Of a stretch of DNA of 9,683 bases, positions 1 to 6,933 are shown in pieces. The DNA is from a bacterium (GTDB taxonomy: Bacteria; Sumerlaeota; Sumerlaeia; UBA8349), in contig JABMPG010000817.1 in the NCBI GenBank assembly GCA_013203855.1, positions 1 to 9,683 of the forward strand, written 5' to 3'. Every line of letters starts with the position of its first letter. Positions within the stretch are counted from its first letter, which is position 1. Both the position numbers and the translations under genes were made by a program. The notes beneath the pieces are model-generated. The model made no database searches. It had not been told where the DNA came from and was given only the letters and a program-made list of their open reading frames with translations.

Positions 1-99
1 AGACAGAATATTCAGATCACCGCCCGTGCCAGCGGAAAATGGGACGTTATTCTGGAAGGTGAGGGCCAGACGCGGCTCTTTCGCATCGCCGGCAATTGA
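1..99 (+). CDS. 3' end of an unidentified protein (partial), upstream of the secretin gene
   Basis: Reading from base 1 there are 32 sense codons and a TGA stop at 97-99. The peptide ends in GKWDVILEGEGQTRLFRIAGN-like sequence, with the alternating polar and hydrophobic pattern of a beta-rich domain. The gene begins outside the window. It lies on the same strand as the secretin, 37 bases ahead of its start, so the two are probably co-transcribed. In type IV pilus and type II secretion operons the gene before the secretin often encodes an inner-membrane or periplasmic assembly partner (PilO/PilP or GspC type). The 32 residues are too few to assign one. An alternative 5' extension of the secretin frame, which would start at 26, overlaps this tail and is less likely to be translated. 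Confidence 0.6.
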   Translation, partial: RQNIQITARASGKWDVILEGEGQTRLFRIAGN

Positions 100-120
100 A
101 ACCCGGCCGATCCAACTTAG

Positions 121-126
121 AGAAGG
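121..126 (+). promoter_or_regulatory. Ribosome binding site of the secretin gene
   Basis: AGAAGG lies 10 bases before the ATG at 137. This site, together with the signal peptide that begins at 137, favours that start over the in-frame ATG at 26. Confidence 0.5.
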
Positions 127-136
127 CTCCAAAAAC

Positions 137-2365
137 ATGAAGCATTTCCGCTATCCCCTGTGGCCCATCCTCCTGGCCGGCATCTGGATCTCCTGTGCCG
201 CGATTCTCTTCGCTCAACCTCCGGGACAGTCCCAAACCGCCGATATCCTCTTTCCCAACCCGGTCCCGATCAGCATCATCATGACTGAGTTTCGCGACCA
301 GACCGGCGTCGATGTTCAGCTGCGCGGCAAGACCTCCGCCCTGAAGATTCCCTTCCAGGGCTCGAACCTGGCCGCTGAAGACTTCCTGAACTCGATCAGC
401 GACCAGCAGAAACTTATCTGGAGGCAGACACCGCAGGGCTACGAACTGTGGGACCAGGAAACCTACAATGCCGAGGTCCTGCCGACTCTCGTCGAGCAGA
501 AGGTCTTCATCCCTGTCCACATCTCGGCCAAGTACCTCCATGACGCCATTAAGCAGTCAGAAGTAATTACGCCCAATGTCGGTCACCTCGCCCTTGACGA
601 GCGAACGAACAAAGTCATCGTCACCGATCTTCCCGAGAAACTGGCCATCATTCAGGACATGGTGAACCTCTTGGACGAGCCCCAGTACACGCGCGTTTTC
701 TACATTCGCTACAAGGACGTGGAAAGCGTCTTCAGCAAGATTGAATCTTTCAAGTCTGAAGCCGGAACTATCGAGACCGACCCCCAGGCGCACCTGATCA
801 TCGTCCGGGACGTTCTAGCCAACATCCAGCGCATGGAGGCGATGATCGAACTCCTCGACGTGCGCCAGCCCCGGCGGGTCTATAACCTGAACACCATCGG
901 CTTCGAAGGCGAGGGCGCCGAGCAACTCGAATCTAATCTTCAGGAAATCATCACTCCCGACGCCTTCTATGTGATCGACGAGTCGCGGGGCCTGCTTGTT
1001 CTCGAAGACACCGAGGACGTCCATGAAGAGGTGGAGAAATTCCTCCAGGTCTTCGATCGGCCCATCGACCAGGTGCGCATTGAGGCCGAACTCCTCGATG
1101 TCGATCAGACCTCCGGCCTTAGCTATGGCACCGAATTATCCTTCAGTGAAGATCTTCCCTCGGCCGTGGCCGACGGGCTGATTTCGAACTTCGCAGCCGG
1201 CTCCATTCCCGGCAATCCCTTCGGCTTCGTCAACTATCAGAGCGAGTTTCCACTCATCGGCACGGGCGCAGGCGGCTTTGGCGTTCGCTATCTGAACTCG
1301 AAGATCAAAGCCCAACTTTCCGCCGCCCTCACCGATTCGAACACGCGCATCTTGCTGCGCCCGCGCGTCACGGTCAAGAACCGCGAGAATGTCAGCCTGT
1401 TTACGGGCCGGGAGACGCCTATTCCCGTGGTGCAGCCTCTTAGTTACAACTCGGGGAGCAGTAGCGACAACTTCACCGTGACCCAGCAGACCATCCCCAG
1501 CGGCCTTACCGTCGAACTGGAGCCCACCATCAGCCCCACCGGTCTGATCGAGATGAACGTGAGTATCGAAAACTCCACGGCCAACACTGTGGACCTGGCC
1601 ACCAACCTTCAGAATCTGCCCACCATCAAAGGTGTGGAGAAATTCACCGACAACATCGAGACCGTTCTCATCATCCCCGACGGCCAGACCCGCGTCATCA
1701 GCGGCCTCCTGAACCACACCCGGGACGACTCCGTCACTGGCGTGCCCTTCCTGGTTCGCATCCCGATTCTCGGTCCTCTCTTTTTCGGCAGCAAGATCAA
1801 GAGCGACCGTATCCGGAACCTCCTTTTCTTCATCACTCCCACCATCGTTCGCGAAGTGCCGAGCGGCAGCATCCTGGCCTTCGACTTCGACGATATGCAG
1901 GCGGGGGACAACTGGTCCGGGACGCAGACCCGCATGGTCTTGCCGACCGAAACGCCCTACGAAGAACCGATCTATGAGCAAGAGGAGCCCACCTCGCCCA
2001 CCGCGCGCTTCTATGCCCCCACTCCCGAGGACCTGTGGCCGTCCGTGGAAGACGATATGACCAGCCCGGGCTCGCCATTCTTGGATCTGCCCCCGGAAGG
2101 CCTGAATCTCGCGCCGAACACCCCCGAGGGTCTCGAGAAAGCGCTGATGCAGGGCGGAGGCCGACTGCCGACGTTCGACCAGCGCAAAGCCGGCTGGAGC
2201 GGCGAATTTCGTCCGGAGAAGCAACCGGAAAAAGCGACAGGCCCGGCCCCGCGCCCCACCCCCCGCGCCTCCGCCGCCCGACGACCCACTCCCACCCGGC
2301 CCGCGCCACCACCCACTGTCAGGCTTCCCGGACAGGCAGCCCCTACGGCGGAGACCCAGTACTAG
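137..2365 (+). CDS. Secretin, GspD/PilQ family outer-membrane channel
   Basis: This 742-residue protein should form the multimeric outer-membrane gate of a type II secretion or type IV pilus machine. The ATG at 137 gives a signal peptide (basic start, hydrophobic residues about 7-25, likely cleavage after ILFA). Residues ~36-110 resemble the STN/N0 domain, and three N1-type repeats follow at ~122-180, 184-241 and 246-307. The secretin domain spans ~310-572. Its signature is GQTRVISGLL (516-525) followed by VPFLVRIPILGPLFF (536-550) and NLLFFITPTIV (561-571). The usual Gly after the first VPFL is Val (540). N0 plus three N repeats and no visible AMIN domain is closer to GspD than to PilQ. Residues ~573-742 form a long acidic, then proline- and arginine-rich tail. 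Family assignment is secure; which machine it serves is not. Confidence 0.9.
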   Translation: MKHFRYPLWPILLAGIWISCAAILFAQPPGQSQTADILFPNPVPISIIMTEFRDQTGVDVQLRGKTSALKIPFQGSNLAAEDFLNSISDQQKLIWRQTPQGYELWDQETYNAEVLPTLVEQKVFIPVHISAKYLHDAIKQSEVITPNVGHLALDERTNKVIVTDLPEKLAIIQDMVNLLDEPQYTRVFYIRYKDVESVFSKIESFKSEAGTIETDPQAHLIIVRDVLANIQRMEAMIELLDVRQPRRVYNLNTIGFEGEGAEQLESNLQEIITPDAFYVIDESRGLLVLEDTEDVHEEVEKFLQVFDRPIDQVRIEAELLDVDQTSGLSYGTELSFSEDLPSAVADGLISNFAAGSIPGNPFGFVNYQSEFPLIGTGAGGFGVRYLNSKIKAQLSAALTDSNTRILLRPRVTVKNRENVSLFTGRETPIPVVQPLSYNSGSSSDNFTVTQQTIPSGLTVELEPTISPTGLIEMNVSIENSTANTVDLATNLQNLPTIKGVEKFTDNIETVLIIPDGQTRVISGLLNHTRDDSVTGVPFLVRIPILGPLFFGSKIKSDRIRNLLFFITPTIVREVPSGSILAFDFDDMQAGDNWSGTQTRMVLPTETPYEEPIYEQEEPTSPTARFYAPTPEDLWPSVEDDMTSPGSPFLDLPPEGLNLAPNTPEGLEKALMQGGGRLPTFDQRKAGWSGEFRPEKQPEKATGPAPRPTPRASAARRPTPTRPAPPPTVRLPGQAAPTAETQY

Positions 2366-2392
2366 GGGAGTGGCCAGGAGCGAGCAAAGACC

Positions 2393-2411
2393 GTTGAAGC
2401 ACGGCTTCAGC
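2393..2411. terminator. Hairpin between convergent genes, possible weak terminator
   Basis: GTTGAAGC, loop ACG, GCTTCAGC can pair over 8 bases on the plus strand (one T-G wobble) and over a 6-base core on the minus strand. It sits 28 bases past the secretin stop and about 80 bases past the HDOD stop. No real T-run follows on either strand (only TCTTT on the minus side), so termination is an inference from placement. The rest of 2366-2491 shows nothing I can name. Confidence 0.3.
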
Positions 2412-2491
2412 AATCTCTAAAGGTTTCGTCCGGGAATGTTCCAGTGTATGTTTTCGGGATAGGCGGGCGGTGGTTTGCAGCAGACTCCGGT

Positions 2492-3343
2492 TCAACTTGG
2501 CAACAGTTCTCCGGTGTCGATTCTCTCGAGTTCGTCGTGCATGATTTCTAAAAGGCTCGCAAGGTCGCTCATGCTCAATCCGAGAGTCCGGAGCGCTTTC
2601 GGGCTGATTTTCGGGATGTAGGGGTCGCCGCCGGATCCGAACTGAAGGGCGCGAGTGAGGATATTGGCGAGGTGAACCACCGCCGTGGGAACCGGCGCTT
2701 GGTGAGCCAAGGCGGGGCGGTGGTGGTAGATGATCGGCTCATAGAGCCCCGGCGGCAGCCGCCATCCCTTCGCCAGCCAGCCCGCCACTTCGGGATGGGT
2801 GACCCCTTCCAGAACTTGGCGTTCCGCTTCGATGAGGGGGATTCGCGCGCGGGTGGCCACATTGAACACACGCAGGCTTTCGGTGCGCATCTGAACGAAG
2901 AGGACTACTTTGCCCAGGTCATGGAGGAGCCCGGCGGTCGATACCTCCTCCTGATCCGGGAGGCTCAGGATTCGAGCGATCTGGCTGGAAACCGTCGCCA
3001 CTCCGATGCTGTGCTCCCACAGTCCGGCTAGCGAGCGGCTCATGACATCCATGACCGCCGCCGAAACGACGATTCCCTTGATGACGTTGAACCCCAGAAG
3101 GACCAACGCGTGGTTGATACTGGCAATACGCTTTGGGAAGCCGTAGAAGGGCGAGTTGATGATTTTCAGCACCCGAGAGGCCAGAACCTGATCGCTGGCG
3201 ATGATATCGCCCACTACCGAGACGGAGGGCAGATCGGCCTCAACCAGGGCGCAGAGCTGTTCGACGACCGGCGGGAGGGTGGGCAGGCTTCTCAGTCCCT
3301 CAATTCGTTCTTTCAGGCCAGGCGCATCTTGAACCGCGTTCAT
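2492..3343 (-). CDS. HDOD domain signalling protein
   Basis: This 283-residue cytoplasmic protein consists almost entirely of an HDOD domain (about residues 12-215), a non-catalytic relative of the HD phosphohydrolase fold found in two-component and cyclic-di-GMP networks. Visible family marks are LPTLPPVV (20-27), ASDQVLASRVLKIINS (49-64), the LLHDLGK motif (139-145) and YHHRP (206-210). Several metal-ligand-like residues remain: H111, H141-D142, H183 and H207/H208. The final HLAD-type Asp appears to be Asn (HLAN, 224-227), so hydrolase activity is doubtful. The ATG at 3343 overlaps the TGA of the upstream DUF3391-like gene (ATGA), and GGGGAG lies 5 bases ahead, so coupled translation is likely. 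The gene converges on the secretin gene. A regulatory link to that machine is possible but unproven. Confidence 0.88.
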   Translation of the reverse strand: MNAVQDAPGLKERIEGLRSLPTLPPVVEQLCALVEADLPSVSVVGDIIASDQVLASRVLKIINSPFYGFPKRIASINHALVLLGFNVIKGIVVSAAVMDVMSRSLAGLWEHSIGVATVSSQIARILSLPDQEEVSTAGLLHDLGKVVLFVQMRTESLRVFNVATRARIPLIEAERQVLEGVTHPEVAGWLAKGWRLPPGLYEPIIYHHRPALAHQAPVPTAVVHLANILTRALQFGSGGDPYIPKISPKALRTLGLSMSDLASLLEIMHDELERIDTGELLPS

Positions 3344-3705
3344 GAGATCTCCCCATCCCGCGGATCTTCCTCATCGGGAATCTCGCCCCGCATCTCGCGG
3401 TCCCGTCGAATCAGGTGATTCTTAACCAGCACGCGGAATTTTTCCATCTCCACATCCCCCCGGAGATGGGTGAAAGCCTTTTCCATCTCGCGCAGTTTGA
3501 GGTGGAGGTCCGGTGTCGGGCCGTGTCCCAAACTTACGGGGGAGCCCTTCACAACAACCTTGCGCACGTTCCTCTCGACCAGTTGCCCGATGATCTCCGC
3601 GTCCAGCACCACGCCCTTGTTCACCAGAACCGCGCCGTGGTAGTTACGGACTTCGCGAGCCATTGTCATTCCGGGTTTGAGTGCTTCAATAGGCAGCCGC
3701 TGCAT
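3340..3705 (-). CDS. Small DUF3391-like protein upstream of HDOD gene
   Basis: This is a soluble 121-residue protein without signal peptide or membrane segment. Residues 1-55 (IEALKPGMTMAREV, then GAVLVNKGVVLDAEIIGQL, then VRKVVVKG) match the pattern of the small beta-rich domain that precedes HD-GYP domains in many response regulators (DUF3391-like, recognised from memory). Residues ~65-105 are charged and helical. The C-terminus is acidic (DEEDPRDGE). The start at 3705 is preceded by a modest GGCGAG. Its stop overlaps the HDOD start by 4 bases, so the two products are probably made in step and may interact. No enzymatic residue set is apparent and the function is unknown. The 87-base gap to pgmB (3706-3792) holds no convincing promoter or terminator. 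Confidence 0.75.
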   Translation of the reverse strand: MQRLPIEALKPGMTMAREVRNYHGAVLVNKGVVLDAEIIGQLVERNVRKVVVKGSPVSLGHGPTPDLHLKLREMEKAFTHLRGDVEMEKFRVLVKNHLIRRDREMRGEIPDEEDPRDGEIS

Positions 3706-3792
3706 ATTCTCGCCGACCCGATGGAAATCGTAGCACGCCCCCTATAGACCGAGACGAGCCTGCATATCTTATCGGCAAGAGAACCTGAAAAA

Positions 3793-4458
3793 TTACGCGG
3801 ATTCGAGACTGAATGAGAGAATCCGCTCGACGGTGATCGATGCGAGATCGGGAGCCGATAGGGTGGCTCGGGAGTCTTGGGAGGCGAATCCAACGGCCAG
3901 AACGGCCATTCCCCCGCCTAGGGCGGCCGTCACCCCCGCTTCGGCGTCCTCGACAACAAGGCAGGCCTCGGGCCGCTTCCCCAGTCGCCGTGCCGCCAGC
4001 AGAAAGACTTCCGGGTCGGGTTTGCTGCGCGAAATATCGTTGCCATCGGCCGTGGCGTCGAAATAGTCCGCCATGCCGATCGCTTCCAGAATGGTAGGGC
4101 TGTTCCGGCTGGACGAGCCAATGGCCATCGCGATGCCCCGGCGGCGCAGTTCGGCGAGGAATTCCATCACGCCGGGGAGAATGTCGTTCGGTCCCAGCCG
4201 TTCATGCAGGAACTTGCAGTAGTAGCCGTTTTTGCGATCGGCCATCTCCTGCTTTTCCTTGGCCGAATAGGTTCTGTCCGCGCGCTCAAGCAGGATCTCC
4301 AGGCTCTCCATGCGGCTCACGCCCCGCAACCGTTCGTTGATTTCCCGGTCGAAATAGATCCCCTCCTCATCAGCCAGGCGCTGCCAGCCCTGATAGTGGA
4401 GGCCGTCCGTCGAGACGATCACCCCGTCCAGATCGAATATCACCGCTTCAATAGGCAT
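3793..4458 (-). CDS. pgmB: Beta-phosphoglucomutase
   Basis: This 221-residue HAD-superfamily enzyme interconverts beta-glucose-1-phosphate and glucose-6-phosphate through an aspartyl phosphate. All key positions of the family are present. They are the nucleophile and acid/base pair in FDLDGV (D9, D11), H21 in the cap hinge, RGVSR (45-49) in the substrate-binding cap, SSS (115-117), the motif III Lys in SKPDP (K146), and the magnesium ligands in VVEDAEAG (E170, D171). Length and layout match the Lactococcus lactis enzyme closely. The ATG at 4458 has AAAGGA 6 bases ahead and begins 15 bases after the GH65 stop. The pairing is functionally coherent because inverting GH65 phosphorylases make exactly the beta anomer that this mutase accepts. 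A generic HAD phosphatase is less likely given the RGVSR motif and neighbour. Confidence 0.95.
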   Translation of the reverse strand: MPIEAVIFDLDGVIVSTDGLHYQGWQRLADEEGIYFDREINERLRGVSRMESLEILLERADRTYSAKEKQEMADRKNGYYCKFLHERLGPNDILPGVMEFLAELRRRGIAMAIGSSSRNSPTILEAIGMADYFDATADGNDISRSKPDPEVFLLAARRLGKRPEACLVVEDAEAGVTAALGGGMAVLAVGFASQDSRATLSAPDLASITVERILSFSLESA

Positions 4459-4464
4459 TGTGAT

Positions 4465-4470
4465 TCCTTT
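4465..4470 (-). promoter_or_regulatory. Ribosome binding site of pgmB
   Basis: AAAGGA on the minus strand, 6 bases before the pgmB ATG, lies entirely within the 15-base gap after the GH65 stop. This fits a two-gene transcript with no separate pgmB promoter. Confidence 0.6.
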
Positions 4471-4473
4471 CCC

Positions 4474-6780
4474 TTAGCCCTTCCGATTTCCAGGCAGGGC
4501 GATCTGCACAGGTTCCGCGCCGAGCACCGTGGTCTTGTCGAAGATATCCACCTCGAAGCCGGGGCCCTGGACCACAGTGAATTCCGCTTTCTCGCGGTTC
4601 ACGCCCACCTCCAGGATTGAATCGCGCACCATGAGGCGAAAGCGGAAGGACCGCCACTTCGCCGGGATCGATGGGCGAAAGCTCAGCCGCGGTCCGTCCG
4701 ACCGCAGACCGCCGAATCCGTAGACGAGGTTGAGCCAGGCAGCCGCCATGGATGTCGTGTGCAGACCGGCGTGGGTGTTGCGGTTGTAGTCGTCCAGGTC
4801 GAGCCGCGCGGCATGCTTCCAATAGTCATAGGCCTTTTCGTGACGACCCAGTTCCGCGGCCATGATGGAATGAATCGCGGGCGACAGGGAGGATTCGTGA
4901 ACGCAGCGCGGCTCATAGTAATCGAAGTTCACGCGCTTGCTCTCGGGGGTGTAGTCGTGGCTGTTGAGGAACTGGAGAAGGACCACGTCCGGCTGCTTGA
5001 TCATGTCCCACCGGAAAATCTCGAAGTAAGCCCAGTTCTTGTACAGCGGAAAATCGGTTGTCGGAATCGACTCGACACCGATATGCGGCAGGTCGAAAAA
5101 TCCGTCGTGCTGGGAATACACACCCGTCTCCGGCTCGAGGGGAACTCGCATTTTCTCGGCTTTGTTGCGCCAGTCGTCGATCTCGGCGTTCTCCAGTTTG
5201 ACCCTCCTGCGGGCCTTGTTCAGGAGTTTGGGTTCTTCGCGTTCCATTTCTTCGAGGACGCCCAGCGTGTACTCGAAACACTTCTGGGCCATGCGGTTCG
5301 TGTAGCAATTATTGTGAACCATCATGTGGAACTCGTCAGGTCCCATGACGCACCAAAATCCGTACTCGCCCGTCAGGGGGCTCCACTGCCCGCGCGAGGC
5401 GTAGTAGCGACAGATCTGGAGGAGGGCCTCGACGCCTTCGCGATAGAGGAAGTCGCGATTGCCCGTGACGTTGACGAAGTGCCAGATGCCAAAGGCCACC
5501 GCGACGGAGACGTGAATCTCGAGGTCGCCGTGCTGCCAAGTGCCGCAGGCCTCGGTGCCGTCGATAGTGCACATGGGATAACGCGCGCCCTTGCAGCCTT
5601 TTTCCTTCCCGCGTTCGACGGCCTGGGGGAGTGTGCCGTAGCGATAGCGCAGGAGATTCCGTGCGGCTTGCGGATTATTGAACATGTAGAAGGGCAGGCA
5701 GTAGGTCTCGGTGTCCCACCACGTATAGCCGTTGTACTCCTCGCCGGTCAGGCCCTTGGCGGAGACGTTCAGGCTCGGGTCGACGCCGTGATAGGTCTGG
5801 TGGAGTTGGAAGATCGAGAAGCGCAGGCCCTGTTCGTTCTCGGGATCGCCGTCGATCTCGAGGTTCATGCTGTCCCAGACGTGCTCCCAGTAACGCTGGT
5901 GCTCGGCCAGGTGGCCTTCCCAGGTGATCTTGCGATATGCTCTGGCCAGGCCGAGGACCCTTGTCCAGATCTGGCCGTCGGAAACAGCCGGGTCCTTCTC
6001 AGTCGCGTGAACCACCACGCGGTCGATGACGGACGTCTGTCCCGGCCGCAGCCGAATCGAGACTTCGGCGTTGATGCTCTGGCCGTCGGTTTTCGCTTCG
6101 GAGATCGACTCGGAGCCAGTCAGCCGCATGGCGGATGCAACCCGATGCCCGCTACGCTCGGTCCGCCCCATGAGGGCCAGAATATCGCCGGACTGCCTTG
6201 ACTTGACGTGGGGCCACATGTTGCAGCCCTTCTCCATGTGAATCGTGCCGAAGTCGAGGGCTGCCTCAATTCTGACGATCCCAGTGAAATCCTCGGATTC
6301 GAAGGTGATGCGCTGGCAGCCCAGGTTCGGGTCGGCCATGCTGGTGAAGCGTTCGAAGCGCAGGCGGAGGGATTGACCCTTTGGCGTAAGCCAGACGAAT
6401 TCTCGGGTCAGGACGCCGGTGCGCAGGTCCAGAGAGCGCGAGAAGTCACGGAATTTCGAGGCGGCGAGGTCGAGCGTTTCGCCGTGGGCGCGAATCCTTA
6501 CGCGAAGCCAGTCCACGGCGTTGACGAGATAGTGGGTCCGGCGGGCGAGCCCCTTGAACCATTGGGGATGGACGATGTCCTCTTCCTCGAAGATGCCGTT
6601 GAAGTAGCTGCCCAGCAGGCTCTCGCCGCCGTAGCCTTCTTCAAAGTATCCCCGTATTCCCATGAACTCGTTGCCGAGGGAAAAAATCGATTCGGAAACC
6701 TTGCTCCGCCCCGGATGAAACCCCTTCTCGACAATCCGCCAGGGATCGACCTCCAGGTAACGTTGCGCCACTTTTGCCAT
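4474..6780 (-). CDS. Glycoside hydrolase family 65 disaccharide phosphorylase (maltose/trehalose/kojibiose phosphorylase family)
   Basis: This 768-residue cytoplasmic enzyme is expected to split an alpha-glucoside with phosphate, giving beta-glucose-1-phosphate. The N-terminal beta-sandwich spans ~1-270 (ESIFSLGNEFMGIRGYFEEG near 30-49). A linker and the (alpha/alpha)6 barrel span ~300-690, with a small beta C-terminal domain after that. The general acid is E483 in GPDEFH. Other family motifs are WWDTETY (354-360), IKQPDVV (594-600), HESSLSP (628-634) and LHTTSMAAAW (673-682). The substrate loop (402-425, TIDGTEACGTWQHGDLEIHV) does not match the HNEWE-type loop I remember from maltose phosphorylases, so the natural disaccharide is open. 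The usual Gly in the TSMAG segment is Ala (680). The ATG at 6780 has AAGGAG 9 bases ahead; a TTG at 6813 would bury that site inside the coding sequence. Confidence 0.93.
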   Translation of the reverse strand: MAKVAQRYLEVDPWRIVEKGFHPGRSKVSESIFSLGNEFMGIRGYFEEGYGGESLLGSYFNGIFEEEDIVHPQWFKGLARRTHYLVNAVDWLRVRIRAHGETLDLAASKFRDFSRSLDLRTGVLTREFVWLTPKGQSLRLRFERFTSMADPNLGCQRITFESEDFTGIVRIEAALDFGTIHMEKGCNMWPHVKSRQSGDILALMGRTERSGHRVASAMRLTGSESISEAKTDGQSINAEVSIRLRPGQTSVIDRVVVHATEKDPAVSDGQIWTRVLGLARAYRKITWEGHLAEHQRYWEHVWDSMNLEIDGDPENEQGLRFSIFQLHQTYHGVDPSLNVSAKGLTGEEYNGYTWWDTETYCLPFYMFNNPQAARNLLRYRYGTLPQAVERGKEKGCKGARYPMCTIDGTEACGTWQHGDLEIHVSVAVAFGIWHFVNVTGNRDFLYREGVEALLQICRYYASRGQWSPLTGEYGFWCVMGPDEFHMMVHNNCYTNRMAQKCFEYTLGVLEEMEREEPKLLNKARRRVKLENAEIDDWRNKAEKMRVPLEPETGVYSQHDGFFDLPHIGVESIPTTDFPLYKNWAYFEIFRWDMIKQPDVVLLQFLNSHDYTPESKRVNFDYYEPRCVHESSLSPAIHSIMAAELGRHEKAYDYWKHAARLDLDDYNRNTHAGLHTTSMAAAWLNLVYGFGGLRSDGPRLSFRPSIPAKWRSFRFRLMVRDSILEVGVNREKAEFTVVQGPGFEVDIFDKTTVLGAEPVQIALPGNRKG

Positions 6781-6789
6781 CTCGAATCG

Positions 6790-6795
6790 CTCCTT
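6790..6795 (-). promoter_or_regulatory. Ribosome binding site of the GH65 gene
   Basis: AAGGAG on the minus strand lies 9 bases before the ATG at 6780 and decides that start over the in-frame TTG at 6811-6813. The remaining 6796-6933 gap up to pepA shows no strong hairpin, T-run or recognisable promoter. Confidence 0.7.
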
Positions 6796-6933
6796 ACAGA
6801 TGAAATCGCCCAACCGGCAGGCATGCTATCGGCGCTGCTTTTGAGCATCGACAGCAGTCTTTGCGAGGGGGCACAACCGAGGGCGACTATGCCACAAACA
6901 TCACCACGATTTCGGTTCACAAGGGACCTATTG

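Noticed and set aside
26..136. Upstream extension of the secretin to an ATG at 26
   Set aside because: It would bury the signal peptide 37 residues inside the protein and overlap the tail of the preceding gene.
1136..2413. 425-codon minus-strand open frame opposite the secretin
   Set aside because: Gly/Arg-rich shadow translation opposite a secure secretin domain.
3706..3792. Promoter for the DUF3391-like/HDOD pair in the gap after pgmB
   Set aside because: TAAGAT- and TATAGG-like boxes occur, but neither has an acceptable -35 at proper spacing.
4759..6201. 480-codon plus-strand open frame opposite the GH65 gene
   Set aside because: It is antisense to a gene with intact catalytic motifs. 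Its translation has no recognisable domain and looks like codon-bias shadow of GC-rich DNA.
6781..6813. TTG start for the GH65 gene at 6813
   Set aside because: The AAGGAG site and ATG at 6780 give a standard start, and the 11 extra residues do not look like family sequence.
6834..6866. GCTGCT / AGCAGT hairpin between pepA and the GH65 gene
   Set aside because: The stem is 5-6 bases with a long loop and no T-run, which is within chance expectation.
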